The notes under the pieces were generated by a model that did not search any database, had not been told where the DNA came from, and saw only the letters and a program-made list of their open reading frames with translations. The translations under genes and the position numbers were made by a program. Positions 1 to 11,105 of a stretch of 64,000 nt of DNA are shown piece by piece. Position 1 is the stretch's first letter; each line of letters begins with the position of its first letter. The stretch is taken from positions 1 through 64,000 of the forward strand of contig MU626283.1 of assembly GCA_025603075.1 (NCBI GenBank). Reading direction: 5' to 3'. The DNA comes from Neoconidiobolus thromboides FSU 785 (Eukaryota; Entomophthoromycota; Entomophthoromycetes; Entomophthorales; Neoconidiobolaceae).

Positions 1-492
1 TTGACTTCTGCTATTTATGGACAATCTAATGGCGAAGACTTTAGTCATGCTGTGCTTCGTATTCTTAATGAAAGAAGAGCAGCTAGAAGCTTACCACCAA
101 TTCCATTTTCATCCAAATTAACCAAAGTAGCTGAAGTCCATGCTCAAAACCAAGATGCAGCTAAGGTACCATTAACTCATGACTGGCATGGCGAATATGC
201 ATGCAGCATGGCTGATAGTGGAGTCTGCATGTGGGATAAGCCTCGAAGAATAGCTGGATATGAAGACGCTGGATATGAATGTGGTTATGGCGGTGGTACT
301 GATGACCCAAAATCTCTTGTCGATTCATGGGAAGGATCCCCAATGCATGCCCAAGTCTTATTTAATGAAGGTATGTGGAATCAGCCTTGGGAGGCAGCTG
401 GTGCTGGTAGATCAGGAAATTATGGTTTTATGTGGTTTGGAAACCTTAAGGATGATTCTCCCAGTGGTACTCCTGAAGAAATTCACCCTTAG
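1..492 (+). CDS. CAP/SCP-domain (PR-1-like) secreted protein, 3' part
   Basis: The frame is open from base 1 to a TAG at 490-492. It encodes the C-terminal 163 residues of a CAP-superfamily protein; the N-terminus, with the expected signal peptide, lies outside the window, so TTG at base 1 is not a start. CAP-like features are the helix-1 pattern LNERRAARSLPPI, a buried-core stretch around KVAEVHAQNQ, a His in THDWHG, the MHAQVLF segment and the late strand YGFMWFGNL. Four Cys are available for disulphides. Fungal CAP proteins are usually secreted and bind sterols or lipids; no function is asserted here. The canonical GENI/L motif is not obvious, so this is a divergent member. Confidence 0.75.
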   Translation: MTSAIYGQSNGEDFSHAVLRILNERRAARSLPPIPFSSKLTKVAEVHAQNQDAAKVPLTHDWHGEYACSMADSGVCMWDKPRRIAGYEDAGYECGYGGGTDDPKSLVDSWEGSPMHAQVLFNEGMWNQPWEAAGAGRSGNYGFMWFGNLKDDSPSGTPEEIHP

Positions 493-1410
493 CTCCTTTT
501 AATTATTTAGATTAAAGCAAAACTAACTTGATATTAACATTCCATTTTTAAGTTCTTATTTTTTTATAAAGAAGCTTTGTGTAAACGAAGATGTATTTTT
601 TTGCTTAGGGATTTTACTAACAACTTTTCCGCTCAAGTAGCGCTTAAAAATCGAAAAAGTAATGAAACCAAAAAAACGCCTCCATATATTTAAACCAAAA
701 GTAAATATTTATTATAAAGTTTGTGAAGGGACTATAGACTCTGACTTCCCTTTATAAACCTTCAGGTATTTTAAATTCAACTTATTTAGTTACTTTTATT
801 TATAAAATTTTGTATAAAGTTAAACCAGGTAATTTAATTTTTAAATATCCAGTGATAGTTGTAGTAAATTTATGTTTATCAAGTATGGATACAAGGATCA
901 TTGGGAAACTTTGCTACTTTGAAATAAATAGCTCGATTTTTAATTTAAAATATTTGAGGATTCATTTATGACTAAAGGGTATACTATATATATATTGTTA
1001 TGCATTATCTTCTAAAATGGAATATCTTAAGAAAGCACTACATAGTCCTCTCAAATGATTTTATGGCTTTATACAATGATAAGCCTTTTGTTTAAAAGTT
1101 TATTTTCTAAACGTTAGTATCTCTTGTACCTATATAAGCAATACCATAATTTCTTAAATTTACGATATAGTTCCATTTTATAATTGCATGTTAGAGGAAT
1201 ACTAAAGCCTCATGAAACCCATATATTCTATTAATTTTTAAAGGCTGTTAAGAATAGATCAAAACCACTAATTACTTAAAACTATATTAAGTAAATTACA
1301 GTGATCACAAAGTGCTCTTTAATGAAAAATATCATAAACAAACTCGATTGTAGTTATTTTTTTATTTTTTTATTTATTTAAAAGTGGTTAATATATTTTG
1401 AATTTCACTT
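493..1410. other. Gene-free AT-rich spacer
   Basis: I see no gene here. Apart from one foldback element copy (586-687) the sequence is AT-rich with short open frames only. It separates the CAP gene from the convergent 3' end of the receptor gene. Confidence 0.6.
586..687 (+). mobile_element. Foldback MITE-like element, copy 1
   Basis: About 100 bp matching the family consensus: left end like GGGGATGTATTTTTG, internal AGAATTTTACTAACAA and a TTTTCC/GGAAAA inner inverted repeat, right end CCAAAAAAACRYCCCC. It is a degenerate copy (left end cgaagatgt, right end cgcctcc). Plus is defined as the orientation starting GGGGATGTATTTTTG. Confidence 0.75.
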
Positions 1411-2448
1411 TTATCGAGGAATCATATCTTTGATTGTTCTATTCAGATACTGTTGAGCATGTGTATTAGTAAATAAAACAAAAAGAGCGGAAACAATCCC
1501 AGAGCAACATAATAAAGAGTTTGAAACAACAGCACCCAACGGAGTAGGGCTAATATCGTAGGCTAAGTTAAGAATAGCAAATATAACGTCTGGTAGTAGA
1601 CATATAATATAGCTTAATGTAAAGACAATTAGTTTAATTGTAGTAAATGTACGTTGTACTTTGTACTGTTTATCAGTATCACTAAACCGATTCAGTATTA
1701 ATTTTTGATTTTGGGTAGAGTCGTCATTTAATTTAGTATGTTCACCTGGAAACTCATTCAATTTAAATACTGACGATGCGGGAATATTGATGGTAGTAGT
1801 AGGTTTAACTGCTTCACGATAAACATAAGTAACTTTGAAGTAACAAAATACAATAGTTATTAAAGACAGCATACTACGTATTACATAAGTAAAATAGAAA
1901 AATAAATAATATGGTCGATTATCAAGCCCTACCCCAGTCTCATTAATTACTGTTAAACAAAACATATTTGTGCGAGACCAGCGATAAGTATGATAGTGAT
2001 AATTTCCTAAGGAAATACTAGATGCCAATAAAATAGAGATCCCAGATATAAAGTACCAAATCCAGTCTTTAAATTCCTTTTGATGACACACCTTCAAATA
2101 CCTCATTATACTTAGAACAGCTACTAGCTCAATCGATGCTCCAATTAAAGTCATAGACAAGGTTAAATCAATAGGGCACCAAACATCATTTCTCAGCTCT
2201 AAAGGGTCATAATCGATAATAATAAAACTGGCTTCAGATAAAATTATACGCAATATATTCCAAAGATAAAATACAATATCAGTGACTGAAATAATAAATA
2301 TCATAGTTAGATCACTGTTAACAAGCTTAAGTCCTAAACTTACAACAATCCCCACTGTTAGATTTAATATTAATCCTATCAAAGATAGGACCATCATACT
2401 TATTTGACCACCAGTTAACATTTTAATTATTGAAAATAGATTAAACAA
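1411..2448 (-). CDS. Rhodopsin-like (class A type) seven-transmembrane GPCR
   Basis: Intronless, 345 residues, with seven hydrophobic segments at roughly 17-38, 47-70, 94-115, 130-148, 181-208, 260-284 and 294-319. Class A hallmarks are a Cys at the top of TM3 (C91) and one in the second extracellular loop (C164) that could form the conserved disulphide, MRY (115-117) at the end of TM3 in the DRY position, and CLLP (273-276) in TM6 resembling CWxP. The TM7 NPxxY motif is not recognisable. A long hydrophilic third intracellular loop (about 210-258) would face G proteins. The ligand is unknown. A TATAAAAA lies only about 20 bp upstream of the first ATG, so Met10 (2421) may be the true start. 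Rhodopsin-like receptors are unusual in Dikarya but known as an expanded family in Conidiobolus-type fungi (recalled, not checked). Confidence 0.75.
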   Translation of the reverse strand: MFNLFSIIKMLTGGQISMMVLSLIGLILNLTVGIVVSLGLKLVNSDLTMIFIISVTDIVFYLWNILRIILSEASFIIIDYDPLELRNDVWCPIDLTLSMTLIGASIELVAVLSIMRYLKVCHQKEFKDWIWYFISGISILLASSISLGNYHYHTYRWSRTNMFCLTVINETGVGLDNRPYYLFFYFTYVIRSMLSLITIVFCYFKVTYVYREAVKPTTTINIPASSVFKLNEFPGEHTKLNDDSTQNQKLILNRFSDTDKQYKVQRTFTTIKLIVFTLSYIICLLPDVIFAILNLAYDISPTPLGAVVSNSLLCCSGIVSALFVLFTNTHAQQYLNRTIKDMIPR

Positions 2449-5210
2449 TTTTGAAGTGATTTAGGGTTTTTATATTACTTCAAACTAATGAGTTGTCAGC
2501 TGATTAACCAAGATATATTTAAAAAATTAAAAAGCATATTAAAAATATATAGTTTTAAGAGTATTCCTACCATTCTTTATTTCCAAAAATGTTTTACGCT
2601 TCCTTTAATTTTGTATACTAAACTAGATGGCATGGAATAATACAATTTTCATGTTAATATATATATTATTATATTTTTTGGTATGTATTCAATAGTGATA
2701 TTATGCCTAAACTTTCCTTAGCATTGTTTTTTTGGAATAAAAATAAATTAAAATCAAGAACAGTAACATACTGACAAAAAAAATTAAAATTCATCAGAAG
2801 AATGTTTTCTATATTATTCATATTAATAATTATATAACAATTATTCCTTAGATTTAAAGCAAGTCTAAAGCTAAATTTCATATGTAGCCTTAAAATTAAT
2901 TAACAGAATGCTATGATCAGCTATAAAATATATTAAATGATATTATTTCTATGGTTTGTGATTATTTCTTTCTTTTGTATTTAATATTAGAATAAAACTT
3001 AATATATACTTTTGAAATTACAAAATATTGCTATTTAAGAGGTGCCCTTTTAATTTGTTAAAACTCTGCTATAGCCATTGTTCTTTTAATATATTAATTG
3101 GAATCAAAATTAGGTCAGTTGTCAAATAACTTTATACTTTGGTTATATTTACGAAACTATAGTTAAAGGGATAAAAAATAGAAAGCATTTCATAAACAAA
3201 GAAATACAATGACATATAAAAGTAAAGATATATTTAACTTTCGTTATATACTACTTGAACTTACTTTGTAGTTTATTATTAATATTATTAAACTTATATT
3301 GTAAACTTTTAGACATTTATAAGATCCCTTTTTGTTAGATAACAATCCTTTAGAAGAAATTTTCTTAAGCCTTTTCTAATTGGTTATATAGCCTTTTTTA
3401 AATTTTAAAATTTTCAATGACAGCCAATTAGAATCTGTTTACTTTTTGAAAAGTATATAAACTAAAATCACCTTATTAATATTATCTTTAACAATGTCTA
3501 GGAGCTCAGAGTCGCAATTATTTTATTTAATAAATTTGGTTGCGCTAGAGTATCCTAAGATCAATGTATAAAGACTACATTTTGTCTTTGTGACTCATTT
3601 TCTCTTGCTATATTTGATATCTATATTACTTATACTTGAATCTGACTACTACATTCTTTGTATTATTAATAAAAATCAATTTTAATGTAACCATCATTTA
3701 TAATGTTACCTTTTCGTTTGTTATTAGTAGTTCGCCAATATAGTTTTTGTTAATTATAATGTTTTTTAGCAACATTTAATCGATCTATATTAAAGCCCAT
3801 TGAAAATAGATTAAAAGTAATATGTATTTGGTTGTTTTGATAATACTTTCATTATTAACACTATTATAGTACAAATACTTCAATGGCAGTTTGTTATATA
3901 ACTGATAGCTGCTTTTACTATTTATTAAAGTTGTTTCATTTTCATTATCTTTTATTATTTTAATGATATTTAGCATATTTCTATCTCCTTTATTGTTATT
4001 AAAGCTGTATTCCACTGTTAAGTTTGCTCAATATTACCGTTTTTGATGGTTTTAATGATATTGTACTTAGTTGACTTACAAAATCATATCTAATAAATTT
4101 TTCATTTATCTACTAATTTCCTATTTTAATAATGTATTAAAAACTAATTGGAAAAAGTGATTAAGGAATTATAAAACCTTTAACTCCTTTTTTAATATTT
4201 TAATATAATATCATCTATAACTAATTGTTTCTTTATAATAAATATGATCTAAGTTACCAAATCCAGACTTTAGTGTATTATCACTTAAATTTTGTTCTTT
4301 TAACGTATTGATATATTAATATAAATCAAAATAGCTTTTAAAAGTTTTCATAAAGTAGCGCAGTATTACTTGGTTTCAAAAGAGTAATGAAAATGCTTAA
4401 TATGACTTAGCTTATTATATTTCTAAATACTAGTGCTTTTTTCTGAAAATGTTGGACCCTAATGGGCAAGGGTTTTATTTAGTATAGATTGATGGAAAGG
4501 AAAAAGCTGAGAGGCCATTTAGTAAAAGCGGCTTAACTTCTAGAATTATAACCAAATCAAGAAGAAGCTAAGTAGATAGCTACAGCCCATACTATGTGGC
4601 AGTTTACAAAAATATTAGGTACTAACATAAAAAATTACACTTAAAAATAAGTTTATAATTAGACCAAATAACATGGGGATGTTTTTTTGGCTTCATTATT
4701 TTTTCCATTTTTTAAGTACTGTTTGAAAGGAAAGATTATTAGTAAAATTTTTAAACAAAAAAATACAGCCCCATATAGTTGAAATACTAAGAACAACAAT
4801 AATCATTGAGGCTAAAAATGGTCCCTTCAAAACTATAGCCTAAATTTTTCATACTATCTCGCTTCTAATTATTTTCTATATTAACATCATTATAAAAAAT
4901 CGGTCTCTGAAATAATACGATGATTGATTTCAAAACAAATTTATTATTAATTTATAATATATTCGATATGTTATTAATTTCAAACCAGGACTTGGAAATA
5001 AAATTAAATTAATAATTCAAACTGATAGAATTTACGCCAATCCTTGTAGAGTTGACATCATCATTTTTTTTCTTAGTAATTGGAGCTTAAAGTTGGAGCT
5101 TTGTGATTTTTAATGAGCAAAAAGCAGCTAATAAAATTACGATATAATAAACTAAGCCAATGAAAGAAGAAAATACAACCCATCTTCAAATTAACACTAT
5201 AAGTAAAAAC
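2449..5210. other. Gene-free AT-rich spacer
   Basis: About 2.7 kb without a supportable gene. It contains one foldback element (4673-4774). Short open frames at 2669-2881 and 3785-4015 have the Asn/Ile/Lys/Tyr composition of random AT-rich DNA and no family resemblance. Confidence 0.6.
4673..4774 (-). mobile_element. Foldback MITE-like element, copy 2
   Basis: Well-preserved copy in minus orientation: starts GGGGATGTTTTTTTGGC, carries the TTTTTCCA inner repeat and ends AATACAGCCCC. The terminal inverted repeats agree over about 14 positions. Confidence 0.85.
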
Positions 5211-5218
5211 TATAAAAG
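5211..5218 (+). promoter_or_regulatory. Candidate TATA box of thioredoxin gene
   Basis: TATAAAAG lies 51 bp upstream of the thioredoxin ATG. The same motif precedes the duplicated relic at 6375-6382, so the promoter was part of the copied segment. Confidence 0.4.
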
Positions 5219-5268
5219 AGAGTGAAAAAAGAAAGAAGCTTAAACGTTTTTAAATAAAAATATTAAAT

Positions 5269-5735
5269 ATGGTTAAGGAAGTTAAAACTTTTGACGAATT
5301 CAAAACTATCATCGAAGGCGATAAATTAGTAAGTTTACTTTGCACCCTTTGTTTGGCTATTTATTTATTACTTAGGTCGTTGTTGATTTCCATGCCCAAT
5401 GGTGTGGGTAAGCTTTCATTTAATTATTTATTAATTATTATTCATGATTTAATAAGACCTTGCAAAGTAATTGCTCCACAATTCCAAACTCTTTCTGAAG
5501 AACAAACTGATGTTGAATTTATCAAAATTGATGTCGATGCTGTACCAGTAAGTTTCTGATTGCTTCAAAATTAAATTAAATTAAATTAAACCTTTTATTT
5601 CAGGAAGCCGCTCAATTTGCTGGAGTAACTGCTATGCCAACCTTTAAGCTCTACAAGAGTGGTGAAAAAGTTAGTGAAGTAGTTGGTGCCAATATTAACT
5701 TAGTTAAGAAGAAGATTGGTGATGCTAAAGCTTAA
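5269..5735 (+). CDS. Cytosolic thioredoxin, 4 exons
   Basis: Exons 5269-5328, 5376-5407, 5457-5547 and 5604-5735 join into a 104-residue protein, the normal size of a small thioredoxin. The active site WCGPC is split by intron 2 (between G and P), preceded by VVVDFHAQ and followed by KVIAP. Later conserved features are FIKIDVD and the cis-Pro loop AMPTF. No signal or targeting peptide is visible, so it is probably cytosolic: a disulphide reductase recycled by thioredoxin reductase that supplies peroxiredoxins and ribonucleotide reductase. Intron 2 ends in AAG rather than YAG. About 0.7 kb downstream lies a decayed copy of the promoter and first exon. Confidence 0.93.
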
Positions 5736-6320
5736 TAGTTTAGATTAAATTATTTGATTTTGCTATTATTTGTCATTGTTTTATATCTTAACTTATATTC
5801 ATATTACGATTTAAACCTAATTATATTATCATTTATCATTTTGATTAGTTTACTATATAATAGCAATTTACTAGCCAATTCATACATATTTTATATTCAT
5901 GAAGTAGTTCTTAACGTACTTATATTTAAAAGTATTGATTTAAAATAGTTATAAATAATACATTGATTAAAATAGTTTGATAGCTTTTGCGTCATAAAAT
6001 AGTGCAAGGATTAATAAAATTAAAACGATGAAATATTAAATAAACCTATTAAAGTTTTGTATGTTATATTGTAATAATTGATATAAAGATTATTGATAAT
6101 AAGCTACGGTTTTAGCATGATAAGATGGAGTAGTTTAGAAAATTAAAGTATAAAACAACTAACCGCAATATAATATTTTTAATAGTTTAAGAAAGAGCAA
6201 AAAGTTATATCAAATATTGATTCATATGATCTCTCTTTCTATGTAATTGAATTTGATAAACAAGTTTTGAAGCATTTTTGAAATAAAAGGTAATGAAGGT
6301 AAAGTTACAAAAGTATCAAA
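5736..6320. other. Gene-free AT-rich spacer
   Basis: Spacer between thioredoxin and its decayed duplicate. An open frame at 5754-5948 is low-complexity (Leu/Ile/Tyr) and is not counted. Confidence 0.5.
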
Positions 6321-6452
6321 TGAATAAAGAAATAAACAATCCTTATCTTCAAATGAGCATTGCAGGTATCAAACTATAAAAGAAACCAAGAACTAAAAAT
6401 ATTAAACATGGTCAAAGAAATCAAAGGTTTAGATGAGCTCAGAGCTATATGA
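6321..6452 (+). pseudogene. Thioredoxin promoter plus exon-1 duplicate, truncated
   Basis: The stretch repeats the region just upstream of the thioredoxin gene: similar leader, TATAAAAG at 6375-6382 and AATATTAAAC before the ATG at 6408. It then encodes MVKEIKGLDELRAI, parallel to MVKEVKTFDEFKTI of the real gene, and hits TGA at 6450-6452. No active-site exon follows. It is the remains of a tandem duplication; transcription of the stub is possible because the promoter-like part survives. Confidence 0.75.
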
Positions 6453-7051
6453 TTGTTCAAAAACTTTTGTAATAACTTGATAATATTTAACTACCTAACA
6501 TAACTTTGTGAAATTTAATGAGATGATATCACTGATATTAAACTACCAGATCATTAAACTTTAGAAAGTTTTATGTATTTAATGAATATTTGGTTTTTGA
6601 AGTCACAGTGTTGAAAAGTCTTGAAAAAGCAGATCTATTCTTAATAAATATGTAATAAAACATATAATTAGAATTAATTTTTTGGAAAAAATAAAACAAC
6701 TGAAATAAGTTAAATATGATTTTTATTTAAAATTGGCTTTTTAAATTTAACTAGTCATACATTAAACTTACAAATTAAAAACGGATTATTTTTAAATTAA
6801 AGCTAAATTAGATGTTTCCATATAGTTTTAAATAATAGTAAATATTGTATGAATTATTGATTTTATAAACCTTAATAGAAAGTTAACAGCTTATCGTTTT
6901 TGAAAGTAAAAAATACTTATTTAGTTTTCTATTTTATTCTGAGATCTTGGCTTATAGATATTAACTTTATCTACAATTACTTATGACTTAATAGCAACTT
7001 AAACAAAAATATTTGAGACATTTTTATAAAATAAAATATGGAAAATCGTAA
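6453..7051. other. Gene-free AT-rich spacer
   Basis: Nothing recognisable between the thioredoxin relic and the tRNA gene. Confidence 0.5.
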
Positions 7052-7122
7052 GCGTACATAGTATAGAGGTAGAATACTTCTCTTCCAAAGAAGTGGCCTG
7101 GGTTCGATTCCCAGTGTACGCA
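7052..7122 (+). tRNA. tRNA-Gly (TCC)
   Basis: A full cloverleaf can be drawn. The acceptor stem is GCGTACA/TGTACGC with discriminator A. The anticodon stem CTTCT/AGAAG encloses loop CTTCCAA, giving anticodon TCC. The T arm is CTGGG-TTCGATT-CCCAG. There is no intron. A TTTTT run about 30 bp downstream could terminate Pol III. Confidence 0.93.
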
Positions 7123-8636
7123 TGTCACCTACCTATACAATGGGTTCAACTTTTTACAGCCTTTTTTTAATCGAAAAACAGTAATCAATCAGCAATGAAA
7201 ATTACAATACTTTTTAAATTGATTAAAGATAAGTAGTCTTTTTAATATAATAAAATTTGTAAACACTTGTAATCATAGAAAAAACAATTATAAAAATAAC
7301 TTACTAAAAAAAAGTAATTAGTTTAAATAAGTTAATAAATTTATTTTTAAACTTTATTTAAATTAATCATTAAGCAAGCTGTTTTATGTAAATATTAGAA
7401 TTGTTTTTAATTATTGTGCTTTATATTTTAAAAGTACGAGGATGTATTTTTGTGTTTAAGAATTTTACTAACAAATTTTCCATTCAAATAGTGCTTAAAA
7501 AACGGAAAAATAATGAAATAAAAAAAAACAGCCCCGTATATTGAATTATTTTTGATATGACTTGGTTAAGTTCACCTTCAACCTTAAGTTTTTGCTTTTA
7601 AATTTTTGTTACGAGTAATATGTAGTGATTTCTAAAAAAGCACTTTTTGAATAAACTATTAAGCTTGTATATTTTTTTAAATATATGAATTTTTATTCTT
7701 ATTTTTATTTTCAAATTTTAATTTATCAACCCAACGTCATTTTTTTTATTTTTTATTTTTCAAGTTTTAATATAATATCATTGTAAGTAAGAAAGAAAAG
7801 CTTGAAAGTTTTCTACAATAAAGACTGTGCTTGGTTTCAATATACATAAAAGTTCCATAAGTTTTTAAGATGTCTTAAAGAATTATAAAGTTTTTCTTGA
7901 AACTTTCGATTCGACCTATACATTGAAAATTATCTAGAAAAATAAAAAATAATCAATGAGTATTTTTTATTTCATTTTGAAACCAACATGTAAACTACAA
8001 AAAGGTATAATAAAAAAATGAGCCTTTATTTAAGTTAAAATATTGTTTTAGCTAACCTAAATGGTAGACGGCTTTGCTTTATAATATATGTTTCCGTTCC
8101 AGCTTTTAGTTAATATACGACTGTTAAAATTAAAGAGTATTTTAATTTATTAGTATATAATAGAGATAGGAGATCTTTCTAAATTTGGCTAATTATAAAA
8201 AATATTTGACAATGCTCAAAAATGCAAGGGTTTAAATCAAAAGATTTATTAATCTTTTGTTTGTAATAAATGTTTGTAGATAAATTTCAACAGATTTTAG
8301 TATATTTGTTTTTATAGTAATTACTTGTTCTTTTATAAAAGTAGTTTTATCAAAAATAAATGTATTGTTGATAGTCAAAATAATATTTATCAGATAATTT
8401 AACTAAATAAGGCTAATAAAAAATGGTACTAAATTTTAAACTAAAGGCCAGCTTGCTCTTTTTAAAGATTAATTCATAGCCAACGAAAAAGATAAAAAGC
8501 CTAAAAAATATCAGTTAATCTAGAGCATGATGATTAAATACCCAATTTTCTATAGTTTTTTAATTTTGAGTTAAGCTAGCTCGAAAACTAACTGTCATAT
8601 CAACATTAATAATATTACTGTACCTAAATATTATAG
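7123..8636. other. Gene-free AT-rich spacer
   Basis: No gene seen. It holds one foldback element (7437-7538). Confidence 0.5.
7437..7538 (+). mobile_element. Foldback MITE-like element, copy 3
   Basis: Full-length plus-orientation copy from gaggatgtatttttgtg to aaaaaaaacagcccc. The flanks read ...agTAC at the left and GTAta at the right, compatible with a TA target duplication if the outermost C/G pair belongs to the element. Confidence 0.85.
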
Positions 8637-8645
8637 TATATAAAG
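8637..8645 (+). promoter_or_regulatory. Candidate TATA box
   Basis: TATATAAAG lies about 80 bp upstream of the ATG of the secreted protein at 8727, a plausible distance for a core promoter with a short leader. Confidence 0.45.
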
Positions 8646-8726
8646 CGTTATTGTGTCTTCAAATTATTTAAAAAACAACCAAAAATATTATTATTAACCC
8701 ATTAAATTCATAAATTATAACTCATA

Positions 8727-9203
8727 ATGCGTTCCTTTTTATTGTACTCTACTTTCTCTATCGCAGCTTTAAATGCTGTCAGTATTACTCCAATTAGAGC
8801 TATCCTTGGTGATGAAGATGCTTTGTTAACTCTTTGTGTTGGTAATTTAGCTGCTGCTAAAGTACCAGGTAGCCATAATATTGCTGATTTGAAAGTTGAT
8901 TTAAAGGGGAATAAGAAGGTACATTGTGGACCTAACAATATTCCAGCATCCAAATCATTATTAGATTTGTTATTATTAGGTGAAGACTCTTGCTCTCATC
9001 TTAAGTTACTTAATACCGTCACTTCTCAGTATGGTGAAGGTATTGGTGGGATTGACATTGTATTAAATACTATTCAACCACACTGTAAAAACCATACTCC
9101 TAAACCAAACGGTGAGACAAAAACTGATCCTATTCCCCCAGTTACCCCAAAACCAGTTGATCCAAAGCCACCTAAGGATGATGATGACAATTATTACAAC
9201 TAA
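8727..9203 (+). CDS. Small secreted protein with Pro-rich acidic tail, unknown family
   Basis: Intronless, 158 residues. The first 20-25 residues form a signal peptide (MRSFLLYSTFSIAALNAVS). The mature part has four Cys (in LCVGN, HCGPN, SCSHL and PHCKN), which fits two disulphides. The last 35 residues are Pro/Lys-rich and end in a DDDDNYYN acidic tail. Codon use is like the neighbouring real genes and a TATA-like box lies upstream, so I take it as a functional gene. I do not recognise the family. A soluble secreted effector or cell-surface protein is possible; no function is assigned. Confidence 0.7.
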   Translation: MRSFLLYSTFSIAALNAVSITPIRAILGDEDALLTLCVGNLAAAKVPGSHNIADLKVDLKGNKKVHCGPNNIPASKSLLDLLLLGEDSCSHLKLLNTVTSQYGEGIGGIDIVLNTIQPHCKNHTPKPNGETKTDPIPPVTPKPVDPKPPKDDDDNYYN

Positions 9204-11051
9204 TTTTATTCATTTGAATATGATTTAGATTATTCTATACTATCTGCAATAAATACATTATAATAAAACATATTACTATGTTGACTGCTTTAAATACTTT
9301 GCATAAATTATTTTATAGTTCTCATTTTATTTCAAATAATCTAATTTAAGAGTAGGATTGACTATTATTTGACTATAAAAAAGATTTTTAAGCAAAGTAT
9401 ATATATCATTAATGCTATTATAAAAAACAACTAAATATAACATATCGAAAAACTATGAGCCATCATATGCTCAAATCAATAGATGGGAATGTATTTTTGT
9501 ATTTAAGAATTTTACTAATAATTTTTCCACTCAAATAGTGCTTAAAAGATGGAAAAAGTAATGAAGCCAAAAAACACTCCCAGATTTAAGTTCTAGATCT
9601 TCAACCGAAAAAAGTAACTTAAAAGTGTATTAATAATTTACTAACGTTCAATTTATTTTAATTACAGTTTTGTCATGGGTTTATTTTTCAGTAATCAGTG
9701 CCTCCAAAAAATACTATAACACACAATCTAAACCATTAAATTTTTTGTGAATCTTGGAAAAGTCGAAATTACCAGTTTTAGATTTTGGAGAAAGGGTGTA
9801 TATGGAGAGGTAAGAGTATATTTGGATAGGAGGTTGGTGGCAGCTTCATGGGTTTTTTAAATTAAAAATCGAAGCATTTGTACTTCTGTGAAGTATAGAA
9901 CTTTCTGATCGCTCCATTTATCTATTGTTTAACATTCATTACATTTTTTGGTCGTCATTTCTATTTCCCATATCATCAATTAAAAGGCACTTACCAACTT
10001 AATTATTTTTATGCTTTTAAAAGCTTAAAGTGAAGCTATATTTTTTAGATATTTAACTCATATTAAAACTATGAACATGGAAAAGGAAAGCTAAGAAGAT
10101 TGAAAATCAAATTATTATATATAAAATGCTATAGACGAAAAAAGTGCTGCTTTTTATTTATTGTTAATTGAGTTATCCCTAGACTATTATAATATCAACA
10201 CATTATTCATTTTAGTAACCTTGAGCCTTTAAGTATATAAGCAGTTTTTTACCATTGACTAAAATAAATACACTTGTATAAGGAAAGTATCACCAATTTT
10301 TTTAAAGCTCATCCATCGTAGTAATAAAAATACAAATACCAATATTTTATCTATAGAATAAAGCTATTGATTTTAGATTACAAGGTATTTATTATAATGA
10401 TATAAAAATATTTGAAATAAAACTAACACCTAAATGTTTAAATGCTTTAAAAAATCAACTTTTTAAATAGTTCCTAAACTTGTTTGAACAGAGTAATGTT
10501 TATTAAATATATAAATGAAATGTTAGTCTTATTTCTGAAAGATTGATAAGAACTTAGTAGCACATAGTTAAAATATCAGTACTTTGTCCCAGAATTGATT
10601 AATATAATAATTAAATTTATAATAGCTTAAAAATATGACCAAAATAAAACAAATAATGAAACATCCTAAAAGCTTGGTATCATATATATCTTGTATACTA
10701 AAATCTTTGGGTTTATTTCTATAATACCATAACTTTTTTGAACTGTTTTTAACATTATTTAGGTTTCAATTTAATTTAATTTGATTAGTTTTTACAAAAT
10801 CCTTAATAATTTTTATAAGTATAACTTTGAGCTATAATTTTTAGGTTGTTTAAAAAGCTCCTCTTAGCTTCCTTGCCATGATTTAGGAATAATTATAGTC
10901 ATTGGTGTATTTCAATATACGGGCTATGTATTTTAGACCGTATTAAACATACCATGGTATATAGATAAAACCCCAAATATAATAGATAACCATGTTTAAA
11001 ATAAACCATATACATCATAATACTTATCAAATAGGCGCCCACAAATTAGTG
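9204..11051. other. Gene-free spacer
   Basis: About 1.8 kb without a supportable gene; one foldback element at 9484-9582. Confidence 0.5.
9484..9582 (+). mobile_element. Foldback MITE-like element, copy 4
   Basis: Full-length plus copy from tgggaatgtatttttg to ccaaaaaacactccca, with the inner TTTTTCCA/TGGAAAAA pair intact. Confidence 0.85.
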
Positions 11052-11105
11052 TATAAAAAGTACTATATCTAATACTTACTATTATCAAGCCCCAATTTCA
11101 ATTCA

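Noticed and set aside
2669..2881. 70-codon minus-strand open frame
   Set aside because: Composition is that of random AT-rich sequence (Asn, Phe, Ile, Leu), with no signal, motif or promoter.
3494..3571. TATA-like AGTATATAAAC followed by a 25-codon frame starting MSRSSESQLFY
   Set aside because: The frame ends after 25 codons and no convincing downstream exon was found; may be a relic.
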